From Sabellastarte sp. h YS-2021 (lineage: Eukaryota > Annelida > Polychaeta > Sabellida > Sabellidae), in the NCBI GenBank assembly GCA_964017235.1, contig OZ024927.1, positions 54,441,293 to 54,505,292 on the forward strand: a DNA stretch of 64,000 nucleotides, in the 5' to 3' direction. Position numbers and translations under genes: made by a program. Shown here piece after piece: positions 22,333-33,802 of this stretch (position 1 is its first letter; every line of letters starts with the position of its first letter). Under the pieces are notes generated by a model. It searched no databases. It was not told the DNA's origin and was given only the letters and a program-made list of their open reading frames with translations.

Positions 22333-25300
22333 ATGTCTGAATTAGAGGGATATTGGAAGTTGACCTTTTCTGAAGATGAAGACAAATTTTTGGAGGCTAT
22401 AGGTATTGTACTGTACTGTATAATTTTAAACATATTTTTCTACATATTTTGTTTCAGATAGAAAGTTTTATTAGTGCAGTAATATGTGCACCAACGCCAG
22501 CCATTGATGGAGAACTTTCCAAATTAACTCCTGCAAATACATTCAAACTCGTATTGACAGAGGCAAGCTGGTGGTACACAAATGTGCAATTCGGACCTGT
22601 ATTGCTACTGCGATAAAATAGTTTCAAATTCAAATAGATTCTCAAATCTAGGTAGACTTTATGGCATTTATTTTCTCAATCACCAGACAGCGGGTGCATA
22701 ACATACAGATGATTATTTTAAAGTGAAATAGCTATTGAGTAAGCATGAACATTTTACATGAGAATGACATAACAATATAGAAGTGATATAAAAATAATTT
22801 TACATGCCCATTGACATTAAGAGAGACTTTCAAAAAAATTTAAATACCCCTTTTGGAAATAATATATACAGAAGTCCTCGTGAGTGTTTTCTTTCTTCAA
22901 ATTTATATGAATAATGACTCATTTAAAGGAAATAAATTGAAGCATTAATACAATTTACATATAACCTTATGATTTCAATGAAACACTAACTTGTTATTGC
23001 TTAATCTAGCAAATTTTAATCTATTTGTGTGTTCAAAACGATCTGTAGAACTACATTTCTGTGTATTGCATTAACTGTTTAACTAAATGAAAATATCAAT
23101 ATAACTCAAATAACCTCACTGACAAAATATATTTTAGGATATACAGAGAACATCGTTAAGCAATTAAAGCCATTCAGAGACCCAAACCAAGAAGTAGTGA
23201 CGAAGTATGACACAAAGGATCCAAAGAGTGTTACTAATGTCATGACAGTGGGAGGAAAAGAGGGCTTCAGACAGACAACTCCTCTGGGTAAAAACATCAC
23301 CATCACTGATGATACTGGAACAGATTCCATGGTAAGCGTTTATTCTAGTACATTTTCAGACAATGGCAATATTTATGAGACCATTTATGTAAATATATAT
23401 GCTTAGATGTTTCACAAACAGTGTCAGATGTAGAAGTTTTACCCCCACTAAGGTGTATATGTACCTGGCGGTGTGCTTTTACCTTTTTTTTAGTTTGTTT
23501 GCAAAATAACTCAAGAAGTTATGGACAGATTTTAATGAAATTTTCAGCAAATGTCGACAATGGTACAAAGAATAGAAAAATATTAGAGGCTTAGGTGATG
23601 ATCTGCATCACTAAATTGTTCAGGAAATTTATAAAGTATTTATTTATTTATTTGGGGTTTTACGTCGCTTTAACACTGTACAGGTCATATCACAACGGGT
23701 AGTTGGAAGGGCAGAGGAAACCAGTACATACAGTTCGTTAGGGTGCTGTACTGTAAACTGCCGACCAACGGCAAGCAACTACCAGCTTTCCCACTTGAGG
23801 CTGTGCTGGGGATCGAACCCCGGCCTCAGAGGTGGGAGGCGAGAGTGTTACCACTCTGCCACCGTGGCCCCCAGGAAATTTATAAAGAATCTTTAACATA
23901 ATTATAAGCAATATTTGAAGTAATGGGCCCTGGTGGGTTTATGTGTTCTCTGAGCGCTCTCGATTTCAAATGAAACCATGAGCATATGCTGAACAGAGAA
24001 AATACCAATATTTCCTATTTCAAAATTAATATCAAAGAGTCACAAAGCTTATGCTCACTGGGCACAACACCGGGTCAATGTTGAATGCATTTTGTTCAAT
24101 TCTTCTTCTATTTTTTGTACTGCAATATTTTATTGGATATTTTTTTCTTGGAAAAAGAATGCGCAGGAGAGATATATATCTTTACTATAAACAATATACA
24201 GAACATTGTACTTTAAATTTATTTAAAACATTCATTTAAACTATGTGTATAAGAATATTGCAACAATTTAGAAACAAAACCATGTGATTTTAGATTAAAA
24301 ACATGTTACATGGATATTTGCAAAGCAGAATAATCTCAAATAATATAATGACCACTTTCAGATAACATAAGATTGTAATTTTTCGATTATTTATCTTTAA
24401 AAATGTGCCCCTTTTTATGCTGCGCTATAAAGAACATTGAATTTATATTAGTACTGTGATTCTTATCTTAACCTGTATCATGTCATGATAACAGGAAGAT
24501 CTCATGGGTCTGATTTAGTATATGGTGATCAAAAGAAGATCTTTGAGCACCATTTATTATAAAGTAATTACCAGGAGATGTTGTCAGCATGAGAATATCT
24601 CTGATCAGTACGTAATTATTAGTCACCAACAGACAATGTGATCACCACTTATTTTGTCACAATCAGCAGATGATCTCATTATCACCAGATCGCCTTGTGA
24701 GCTAAAGATGATGTTTTGAGAAATAAGCTGTGGACACCATATGATGTGGTGATTGCAACTTATTTTCTCATGACCACCAGATGATGTGGTGATCAATTCA
24801 TCTCCCTATAATGACATAAGCCATGCTCACTAGATCTTATGGTGATCACCTCATAATAAGTTGTTCTCAAAAGATAATATGTCATGCTCGTGAGATGCTG
24901 TCATGCTCACGATATTGCTTCCCATGATCATGAATTGCGGAGAGCTTAGATAAATTTCAGTATGTCCTTTGTAGAAGCTATGTACTTTACTGAATTTTGC
25001 AGATAATAGAACACACCATCAGTGATAAGCAGATTATTCTGAAGCAGAAAACGCCGAACAACAAAGTTGCCATATACGACACTAAGGTGGATGGAGACGA
25101 ATTGTTGGAGGTATTTTATTACTAGTTTTAACAACTTTTGTATTCATATTGCAATTTAAGGGCTACGGTGGTGCACTGGTAGAACACTCCTGAGGTCTAC
25201 AATTCAAACCATAGACCATATGTTGGAAAGTTGGTAGTTGCTTACCGACGGTTGGCAGTTTACAGTACAGAACTTTGACCAACTGTATGTACTAGTTTCC

Positions 25301-25985
25301 TCTGCCCATACAAGTGCCTGTCGTGATATGAACTGTAAAGTATTGAAAGCGAGGTAAAACCTTAATAAAGTATTTAAATTTAAGTACAACAAAAATGTAA
25401 CGACTGGGGGTATTTGAAGTTTGTCAGGTAGTTATCATAGTCTTATGTTTCTAGCCATGATTATATCAACTAACCTATTGCAGTATTATGATATAAATCT
25501 CTATGTAGTAGCCACAAATCTTGTGGTTTAAAGCTATGCTTTTAACCAAAAAGGATTTTCTATAAAATGGTATAATTCCAAAAACTTTAGTAAGTAGTGC
25601 TCATATTTAAAATATACCTGAGAGGCCTCTGTTAACGTGCATTAAGTGACTGTAAAACTGAGTCAAGGTCTCTAGTGTCCCTAGTGAGTGATCAGGTTCG
25701 GCATATAAGCAGACACAGACAGTCACCTCTGTGTGGGTTCGAGTCCCACAAGTGGCAATGCTGAGGATCTGTCCCAATCTGACCCTGACTGTTGAACGGG
25801 CGTAAAACCCAAAATTTGACTATTTATAGCTTATAGTCTGTTGAAAAGTTGATGCTGACACAGTAATATGTTTTAACACTATAGATTGTAGTAACAGATT
25901 TTGTGTGTGTTTTTCTTCTTTTTAGATCATGACAATTGAAGGAAGTGATGTTAAAGCCAAGAGGAAGATGACAAGAGTGAAGTGA
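22333..25985 (+). CDS. FABP-family intracellular lipid-binding protein, gene C (complete, 4 exons, divergent)
   Basis: Exons 22333-22402, 23138-23331, 25003-25110 and 25926-25985 have GT-AG borders and the same intron phases as gene B. They encode 143 codons plus TGA. The N terminus MSELEGYWKLTFSEDEDKF keeps the G-x-W-K-L signature. Exon 2 ends TPLGKNITITDDTGTDSM, parallel to VPIGTKQSFKDETGIDT in B. Exon 3 is IIEHTISDKQIILKQKTPNN onward, and exon 4 ends KAKRKMTRVK. The ligand Arg-x-Tyr is R-K-M, so Tyr is absent again. The protein is clearly paralogous to B but strongly diverged. AATAAA is at 26017-26022. Introns 2 and 3 carry young and old SINEs. A cytosolic hydrophobic-ligand carrier is inferred from the family. 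Confidence 0.83.
23637..23871 (-). mobile_element. tRNA-derived SINE (family S1), copy 3, in FABP-C intron 2
   Basis: On -, A-box TGGCAGAGTGGTA and B-box GGTTCGATCCC are intact and the tail is AAATAAATAAATA. Target duplication CAGGAAATTTATAAAG lies at 23621-23636 and 23872-23887. The copy interrupts an older dispersed repeat (about 23455-23620). Confidence 0.88.
24480..24915. repeat. Quasi-repetitive GATCA/ATGATGTGGTGATC region in FABP-C intron 2
   Basis: Words like CACCAGATGATGTGGTGATC, TCATGACCACCAGATGATG, CACTAGATCTTATGGTGATCACC and TCATGCTCGTGAGATGCTGTCATGCTCACG recur at loose spacing on both strands. They form a decayed minisatellite rich in short palindromes. No coding signal. Confidence 0.5.
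25154..25378 (+). mobile_element. tRNA-derived SINE (family S1), old degenerate copy, in FABP-C intron 3
   Basis: GGCTACGGTGGTGCACTGGTAGAACACTC, then GTTGGCAGTTTACAGTACAGAAC, TGTATGTACTAGTTTCCTCTGCCC and GCGAGGTAAAACCTTAATAAA follow the family order but with many changes. AATTTAAG on both sides may be the target duplication. Confidence 0.7.
25668..25818 (+). mobile_element. Second tRNA-derived SINE type (family S2), copy 1
   Basis: A tRNA-like head with B box GGTTCGAGTCCCAC is followed by AAGTGGCAATGCTGAGGATCTGTCCCAA and TGACTGTTGAACGGGCGTAAAACCC. The same order recurs at 29405-29550 and, decayed, at 56288-56398. It lies in FABP-C intron 3 beside the older S1 SINE. Confidence 0.65.
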
Positions 25986-26257
25986 TGGCAGGATTCACCT
26001 ATACAACCACATGAGAAATAAAAGACAGTTGAAATATACTTACCACTATGGATAGCAGGACTCTTCTGAAGAGACATCAGGACAGTATGAGGACAAAAAA
26101 GTATTTTGAAACGCATGTGTACATTTTATGCATGGCTACAGAAACTTGGAACATCAACAAAATATTTGTAAATAGAAGGATAAACATTACCTTAATTTAC
26201 AAGACAAACATACTTAAATATGTGAATGTATAATTTATGGAAATATAACATGTGTCT

Positions 26258-26335
26258 GAAACATGTATACCAATTTATAAATAAAGTTTGTATAGAAACA
26301 TATATACCAATTTATAAATAAAGTTTGCATAGTCA
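26258..26335 (+). repeat. ~44-bp tandem duplication containing AATAAA, downstream of FABP-C
   Basis: TATACCAATTTATAAATAAAGTTTG(T/C)ATAG occurs twice in a row about 280 bp after the gene C stop. Each unit has an AATAAAG word, giving alternative polyadenylation signals if the transcript reads this far. Confidence 0.6.
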
Positions 26336-26587
26336 GTTCATTTTGTGTACAAAACTTTATAATAAAATCTGTTGAAGCTGAATAAAATTTGCCAAATTTG
26401 GCCTCCAAGAAATTGCCACCTACAAAACGTGATTGACAATTTGCAAACAATTCAAAACGCCCAGTTACAAGGCCTGTCCATTTGTCAGCGCAACAGCAAA
26501 TCATGCAACATTCCAAGTCAAAAGGCCCTTCCATTTATCAAGACAACAGCAAATGCAATTCAATACTCCCAGTCCTAAGCCATACAC

Positions 26588-26895
26588 AGGGGCGGATCCA
26601 GCTTTTATGTAAGGTGGGGGTTCACATCGAGTGAGGTGGGGGTTCACATTGAGTAAGGTGGGGGTTCACATCAGACATATTATAACTAAGGGGTTCGGGG
26701 GGCATGCCCCCCTGGAAAAAAATTAATTTTTGGTAAAAATAGAGTGCATTTCCTGTAAATTTAACACTACTGTCAGTGTCAAGAAATAATTTTGTACTTT
26801 GGGTTGAACCCCTTTACATTATTTTTCAGGGGGGGGGGGGGGGGGGGGGGGGTCGAACCCCCCCTGAACCCCCCCTCCCGATCCGCTAGTGCATG
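26588..26895. mobile_element. MITE-like element with GGGGCGGATCC end and a G24 tract
   Basis: It opens CAGGGGCGGATCCAG and closes with CCGATCCGCTAGTG, giving partial complementary ends around GCGGATC. Inside are three ~22-bp repeats of AGGTGGGGGTTCACAT(C/T) (26611-26675), a GGGGGGCATGCCCCCC palindrome, and a run of 24 G (about 26829-26852) facing CCCCCC tracts. No target duplication is obvious and there is no coding capacity. Confidence 0.5.
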
Positions 26896-26964
26896 CAGTT
26901 TATTAATACAACTACAAAGGATTGAAACCTCCCAGTCACAAGGCCCTTCCACATTAAGCTGGTT

Positions 26965-27125
26965 TTTGATCATTTGAGTTCTCACCTCTGTGGGTGCAGG
27001 TTCGAATCCAGTTCACCACAATGTGTAATTCACGGAGGCCATCCCCTGATATGACAGTGGCTGTTGCAAGAGCTGAAAGTCCCAACTCGGGTCTTGGTTA
27101 ACCAAGCATTGACAATTAACCCAAA
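26965..27125 (+). mobile_element. tRNA-derived SINE fragment
   Basis: GAGTTCTCACCTCTGTGGGTGCAGGTTCGAATCC holds a good B box. It is followed by GTTCACCACAATGTGTAATTCACGGAGGCC and ends near CAAGCATTGACAATTAACCC. The head is not a functional tRNA. It differs in body from S1 and S2. Confidence 0.45.
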
Positions 27126-29348
27126 TTTCAGAAACTTTGTCACTGATTTTTTTAATGTAATTGAATTACAAGAATGAAATGAAAAGACAATCTGGCATTT
27201 ATTTGTCTTAATTTGTGATAAACTTTAAATATATGAACACAAGGATTATTCTACATTTATTAAGAAGCACTTTACAAAAACTAATAAGTAAAATAAATCC
27301 ACATTCGCCTATGAATGATGTATTTTACTGTTTATTTGTGATGGTAATTAAAATATAGTCAGCGGGTTTTATTTCCCGTTTCAATGGCCTTACCTTGTGG
27401 TCTCCAGTGGACTCAATAATTTCACAACGTACTCCTGTAAATCATACTCGTGTGACAAATATAATTCGCGTAACTTTCTGGAAAGAATATACGTATTTTT
27501 TTCAATTATGTGTTAAAATGAAATTCACAAAGTGAAAAGTTAAACTATATCATTAACTTCTGTGTGCGTTTTAAATTTATAAGTCTTACTTATACGAGGG
27601 AGTAATAATTATTTTCCATCTTTCAAGTTCAACCGATCTACAATGTACTCCTGTTAAACAAAAGAACTAATATTTCACTTTTTCCGAGTAGATTTTCTTT
27701 TGGGGATAAACCTAGCTATCTTGTAATGTGTGTGATTTACACCAAAACAGTGTAAACTATTCGAAATAATGGTATATTTCTTTAGGTTTTCATATTAGCA
27801 TCAGTTCGTTATGAATATTTTTCTGGAGAAAAAAACAACTACAATGTACTCCTATAACACAGGCCTACCCAATTTTTATCTTCTATTCATCTAGTTCATA
27901 TACACTTGTACTGGGCAATAAAATGGTTAATAAATAATATTTCAATCTAGGACTGCAAAACAACTAACACTTTTTATGTTAGAAATATTTCCACTTCTAT
28001 TTCTGTACTTTTTTTAGGTATCAATATTTGATACATATATTAATTAGTATTACGTCAAGTAGCACATAACAATCTCCAACAAAACGCATGCACAACGTTT
28101 AAAATACCTCAAACCATTTATTTGATTTGAACATTTAGGAGCAAAGATTAACATATTCTCAAACAAAAGGTAAAACATAGGATCAATTCACAACAGTTGA
28201 AAATCAGCCATGCATGCATATCGGTGAGGTAGCAGATTAAGTCCAAACTTAGACACAATTGTTAAAATTTAATGCTGTTAAATAAAGTTTTATTATTTTA
28301 AACCTGACTTTATGTGAACATATTGCTTGAAAGTAATGCTAAGCATCTTTTTCAACAGGTTTTCTCATTTTGTCTTTTAATTTATTTTAATTTGAAAGTA
28401 AACTTACTGTTAGTTGAAAGTATATTACAAATGAAGTTAATCAATTAGTGAATTAATACATGACGTGGGGTGACACTTGAAAAGGTGGTTGAAACCTATT
28501 CAACATAATGACGTCATAAATACAATACTGGAATTTGAAACTGAGATAGAAAAAGCACGCCATCTTGGAAGAAAGGTGTGGAACTTCTGTTGGAATGATT
28601 GTGCATCTTGTAACTTATTTATGGTGAGTAATATACCAAACGTATCATATGTATACAATATAACACGTTAAATTATAACTATATATTTTAATCTAAAGTA
28701 TTTTTAATGTAAAAAGTAAGATATACAGTAGACATTTACTGTACAGTATAATTCTTATCTAAATTGGACATCTGTATTTCTCAGCTACCCAAGTTCGTCA
28801 CCCACCTTAAAAATTGTTAAGAATAATCAATATTGATGCCAAAACCAATTGAATACATACTAATAATGATAATGTACAACTGTAGTGTGATACTGTAGAT
28901 AATTGAGAAGAGGCTTTCAGACTTTCAAAAAATGCAAGTGATGAACTTGGGTAGGCGACGAACTTAGGTAGCTGAGCAGTACTGTACAGTACATCAGTTA
29001 TTCATGACTTACAAAATGTAATACTGTACCAGTTGTTCAGTTATATGTTATTGGCTTAGAAATGTACTATTATATATTTATTAAGTTTTGTGGTAATTTT
29101 TTTTTAGATATTTCACAAGATTTACAACTAGCCCCTATCTTAAAAAAACACCCTCATTTTGCTTAATAGTTTACTTTTTTACCAACTCTAATATCATATG
29201 TACTCAAGTTACATAAAGATGAAAAGTGGCAAATAGTCTTGGACACAGCACAGTACTTTCCCCATACTGAAGTACAAGATCTGCCCACACCTGTAGACTA
29301 GACATGGTTACCTCGGGTCTACTACATGCAAATCTGCTGACGTGCTGC
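27126..29348. other. AT-rich non-coding stretch
   Basis: No gene is supported. ACTACAATGTACTCCT(G/A)T recurs at about 27427, 27640 and 27841 (spacing ~205 bp), which may be a decayed long-period repeat. A short open stretch at 28474-28623 ending at ATG|GTGAGT has no good acceptor and no family match. Confidence 0.35.
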
Positions 29349-29404
29349 AGCTTGACCAGTTCTCATCAAAGCAATGAAGTTAAGCAGCACTGCGCTTTTC
29401 TAGT
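29349..29404 (+). mobile_element. 5S-rRNA-like segment (SINE head) joined to S2 SINE
   Basis: CCAGTTCTCATCAAAGCAATGAAGTTAAGCAGCACTGCGC...CTAGTATTAG follows the order of the internal promoter of eukaryotic 5S rRNA (GTTCTC, then GAAGTTAAGC, then TTAGTACTTGG) with changes. It directly abuts an S2 SINE, so it is part of a mobile element rather than a 5S gene. Confidence 0.5.
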
Positions 29405-29550
29405 ATTAGAGGTCCACAGTGGCCTAGGGGCAAGTTTAGCATCTAATTACAGGCAGTCACCTCTGGGTGGGTTTGACTCCCACAAGTGAAGATGCTGAGG
29501 ACCTGTCCCAATATGACCCTGGCTGTTGAATGAGACATTAAATGTCAACT
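29405..29550 (+). mobile_element. tRNA-derived SINE (family S2), copy 2
   Basis: CCACAGTGGCCTAGGGGCAAG, B box GGGTTTGACTCCCAC, AAGTGAAGATGCTGAGGACCTGTCCCAA and TGGCTGTTGAATGAGACATTAAA match copy 1 at 25668 in order. Confidence 0.6.
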
Positions 29551-29579
29551 AGGTTTGTATTTGCATTTCAAATTGATAA

Positions 29580-29722
29580 CTGATGGGGATATTGGTTTGG
29601 CAGTGCAATGTCATGATGTGGCTTTGATTTGACCTTTGTCTACTGATTAATGGTGTCATCTTGCCATTGAATTATCTTGTACTAATACTTTATCTTTAAT
29701 ACATTTCTGATGCTATTTTTAG
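29580..29722 (+). mobile_element. 3' fragment of the minisatellite (Helitron-like) element
   Basis: TTGGTTTGGCAGTGCAATGTCATGATGTGG, CTTTGATTTGACCTTTG, ATTGAATTATCTTGTACTAATACTTTATC and the end TCTGATGCTATTTTT match, with deletions, the array unit and right end of the elements at 32155-33802 and 60055-61645. Confidence 0.5.
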
Positions 29723-32154
29723 ATTTGTTAAAAAACATTATTTAGAAATTCTTGTTTAGAGGAAGTATTTTGTGACCCTTGGCAATTGTACTTAACAGGT
29801 GTTCTGCTGCAACTACAAATATAAAATTTGCCACAATATATGAAATTCATCACAGTGTGAATAAGACTTGAACAATTTACCACACTTATCGAATTTCAGG
29901 TTACCCATGCACTAGCCGCTTACCTCTTTTCTCATTTATATCATCACCTTGTGGAATTTCAGTGATCATTATAATTTTTAATTTTCAGAGTCATGACCTA
30001 AAAATATACTGATTGGTCCATTTCAAAGTATTTTATCCGAATGTTAAAATGATAAAATATGAAAGTTTATTTGTAATTTATCACAAGATTTGGTTGAATT
30101 TTCCCCATTATCTAGCATCTCGCAATCTGCCATTTCGTTTACATCTGGGACACATGCCTGTGGCATTTTCAGTGGTTCCTAAAAGATGCTATACATCAGA
30201 AACAGCTAACCGGTTAGCAATTTATGTAAGCAGTTATACGGCTAACAAATTATGCTGATCACTTTTACCTTTAACTCCAGTGGAAATTTTCACCTCTTGG
30301 TGCAAGGTGTATATTGTTTTACAATACTTGTTAGCTGGTGAAGTTTGTCAACTGCCATGAAAATGCTCAAGGACGAGCAATATTCATTTTTGAATAAATG
30401 GAGTAAGGGCTTTCAAACAGCATTGTATAATTGTGTGGTAAAAGTTTAAAGATAAGAAGTTTCAAAGTTGCCATAAAATATGAGTGACAAACTTCACTGG
30501 GGAGACAAACTTCACTGGCTCAGCAGTATATGGCACCGTGATTTATATTCTTTAATGTGTTATATTTACACTCAGGAAAACTAATATTATAACAGACTCT
30601 GTATAACTAGAATCTCCAAAATGAGCATGATTTTGTTTCAAGTTATATCTCTAATCTCTACCAAAAGATAGTATTGTTCTAATTTTTGAAACTTCAAATC
30701 CTAGGATGTAAATTCATACCTAAATGTAACCTTTGCTATTGAAAGGGAGATAAAAACTATAACCTTTGACCAAAATTCTACTTGCACTGAATCTATTTAT
30801 GCAGAGTCTACTTTGTAAATAAAACAAGTTATTTAGTTTCAATATTTTTGTTTAGAGAGTATAACCTCTATGGTCTGAACATCCTGGGAATGTGATTTTG
30901 TTTGGATAACAGACAGTTCATAAAATAAGAAAATTTTTCAGTATAAAAAAGAAGCTTATGAAAATTTGGGAGAATCAAACTGTGTTCATAAAATAGAATA
31001 TTTGGATAATGGAAGCTTAGACAATAGTGGTTTTACTGTATATTTATTCAACCTGTCCCTTAGATTAATTTTACAGTCTAAATTATCTCCTGCTTTTATG
31101 TGGATATTAGCCAGCAGCCTAGCTCTGGCCCTAATGCAGCGCTCACACTGCTTCTGGTTGTCGGGGAGTCCATAGGAACTATCAATAAATCTCTTACAAT
31201 TCCTGGTGTGTGGGGGTGGATTGCTCAATGCCCTGAAAAACCTCCCTCCCTTGGGTCGGGGTTGTAAACTCCTGACATACAATTGAGTGGGGTGAGTGTG
31301 TCAGTGTGGTGATATTGTGGTGTATCAAGTTACCAGGGATACTGTTTTAATTGACCTTTTAAACAGGGATACTATTTTAATTAACCTTTTAAACCTTTTT
31401 AACTATTAAACCAATTCTACTTGAATGTGCCCTATTTAAATTACTGGCAATATGGTTACACAGCTAGCTGGAATTACTAAAATACACACTTCTCAGTGCC
31501 AGATGGTTTTCCTTGCAGGATCTTAAGCAACTTGTATGCTGTGATTTCCTCCATTTTGTCAGCTACACATCATATGACCAGTGTACAAAGTTTACCGGAA
31601 AAGATTCCAGGTCCATCAGACCCGTAACTGAAAAATGTTACAGGTCCATAGCAAAAGTTGTCGGTCTGTATTTCAATGTAGGTTAAATCAATATTTAGTT
31701 TTAAAAGTGACCACCATGTGGCAGGTGCTAAAGAATAAAGGGCCTCTTGTTATTTTCTATTGTGAAAAAATTTTAAAAGTGAAAATCTTTTCAAAGTTTC
31801 AGGGGTAAAAACAAAATATGAAGGTGTTCTTAAACTACAGGATATCTGGATATGTAACTCTAGAAAGATGCATGACCATGAGAATAGCTACAAGTCTCTG
31901 ACATGGGGTTAGGTGTTAACTTTGTTCACTGCATAAGATCTGCATAATAATGTTGAAAGCAACATTAAATCTAATCGGTCAAAAAATCAAATGTTTGCCC
32001 TTTGTCCATAATGCTCGCATGTATATGTCCCTCTAGAATAAAATACACAAGTGTCTACAGAGCCACACAAAAGCACTGACGGAATCTACTTCTGCATAAT
32101 ACATGTCACCAACTAGTGTATATGAGCATTGGTACAAGCACATTATACAGACAG
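29723..32154. other. Non-coding stretch without supported genes
   Basis: AT-rich DNA. The only structure noted is a ~35-bp tandem duplication at 31331-31398 (GGGATACTRTTTTAATTRACCTTTTAAAC). Short open frames such as 30986-31282 show no family features. Confidence 0.4.
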
Positions 32155-33802
32155 TTTTTACCCCACAGCCCTTAAGGGCTGTCGGAGTATTGTTTTCACC
32201 CATGGTGTCCGGATGGGTGGGTGGGCAGGCGGCAGGAAAAAGTTTGTCCGGGCTGTATCTCAGAAACCGTAAGGTGTTGGAAGTTGATACTTGGTAGGGA
32301 CATTGGTTAGGAGGTGTAGATGTGCAACGTCATGGTCTGATCTTGATTTGACCTTTGACCTTGCCGTAGTGACCTTGACCTTTAAAATCTTGTCCGGGCT
32401 ATATCTCAGAAACCGTAAGGTGTAGGAAGTTGATACTTGGTAGGAACATTGGTTAGGAGTTGTAGGTGTGCAACGTCATGGTCTGACCTTGATTTGACCT
32501 TTGACCTTGCCGTAGTGACTTTGACCTTTAAAATCTTGTCTGGGCTATATCTCAGAAACTGTAAGGTGTAGGAAGCCGATACTTGGTGAGGACATTGGTT
32601 GAGGTAGTAGGTGTGCTACGTCATGTGACCTTGATTTGACCTTTGACATTGCTGTAGCGACCTTGACCTATAAAACCTTGTCTGGGCTATATCTCAGCAA
32701 CTGTAAGGTGTAGGAAGTTGATACTTGGTAGGGACATTGGTTAGGGGGTGCAGGTGTGCAACGTCGTAGTGTCTAATCTAATCTAATGTGGACTTTTATA
32801 GCGCTTAATCTCCATCACTGATGGACTCTAAGGCGCATCTAAACATAAAGCAAGGCAGTTATCGTTAATCAAGGGACATAGCCAGGTCGTACCAAGGAGA
32901 CACAGATGTGACGGGAGAGGCTATGGTGGGTAGGCTTTTGCAAACAGGTAAGTTTTAAGCTTCTTTCTGAAGGAGGCAACTGATGTTGCACTGCGAACAT
33001 CTTGAGGGAGGTCATTCCAGATCTTAGGAGCATTAGTGTGACCTTGATTTGACCTTTGACCCTTGCCATAGTGACCTTGACCTATAAAATCTTGTCTGGG
33101 CTATATTTCGGAAACTGTAAGGTGTAGGAAGCTGATCTTTGGTGAGGACATTGGTTGGGCTAGTAGGTGTGCTACGTCGTGTGACCTTGAAATCTTGTCC
33201 AGGTTATATCTCAGAGACTATAAGGTGTAGGAAGTTTATACTTGGTAGGGACATTAGTTGAGGGTTTTAGGTGTGCCACGTTATGGTGTAACACTGATTG
33301 ACCTTTGACCTTGCTGTATTGACCTTTAAAGTCTTGTTGCACCTTTGGGTCTGTCTGTTGATGCAGATTAAGCACTGTTAAAGTCATATTACAATTCATT
33401 AAGAATTTCCTTTTGTAAGTTCCCATTGTAACAGATGGAATTTCATAAAGTGAGCCACAGGCTTTTCTCCAACACCACACATAAGCATTCATTGAATGTA
33501 TTGCCACTTCTGTATGCATGGGTAATCGTCAAAACGTACAAACCATAATTCGGCCATTTTTGGTTTACTGAAAAATGCTGTCATTTTATTATTGAATTGT
33601 CTTGTTTTAATACTTCATCTTTATATACATTTCTTTTTCTTAGATATTATTTTCTCTACTTAAGCATTATTTGGACCTTAATATAACTGACACTGCTCTG
33701 AAAGTATCTTGAACTTTGTACTGTTACACTACTTCTATATCTCATGGTGTTGAAAAATATTTCCCCAAGCTGTGGGGTACGGGCATCTCTGATGCTATTT
33801 TT
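32155..33802. mobile_element. Helitron-like element with ~146-bp minisatellite core, copy 1
   Basis: The left end TTTTTACCCCACAGCCCTTAAGGGCTGTCGG contains a palindrome. The core is about six units of ~143-148 bp starting TTGTCYGGGCTATATCTCAGAAAC and holding TTGATACTTGGTAGGGACATTGG and TTGATTTGACCTTTGACCTTGC. The right end is GCATCTCTGATGCTATTTTT, with a GCATC/GATGC hairpin. The copy at 60055-61645 shares both ends and then diverges, which fixes the borders. A palindromic left end, terminal hairpin and minisatellite core recall Helentron-type non-autonomous elements of bivalves; that class is inference. No ORF. Confidence 0.65.
32773..33033 (-). mobile_element. 261-bp L2/CR1-like 3' end inserted in the minisatellite
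   Basis: On -, it encodes without interruption APKIWNDLPQDVRSATSVAS and FRKKLKTYLFAKAYPP then TAG, the extreme ORF2 C terminus. The 3' end is GATTAAGCGCTATAAAAGTCC and (TTAGA)n. Target duplication TAGTGT at 32767-32772 and 33034-33039. It is a severely 5'-truncated, young insertion. Confidence 0.85.

Noticed and set aside
28474..28623. Exon ending at a GTGAGT donor (KRWLKPIQHNDV...)
   Set aside because: No usable acceptor or ATG, stop immediately upstream, no related exon nearby.
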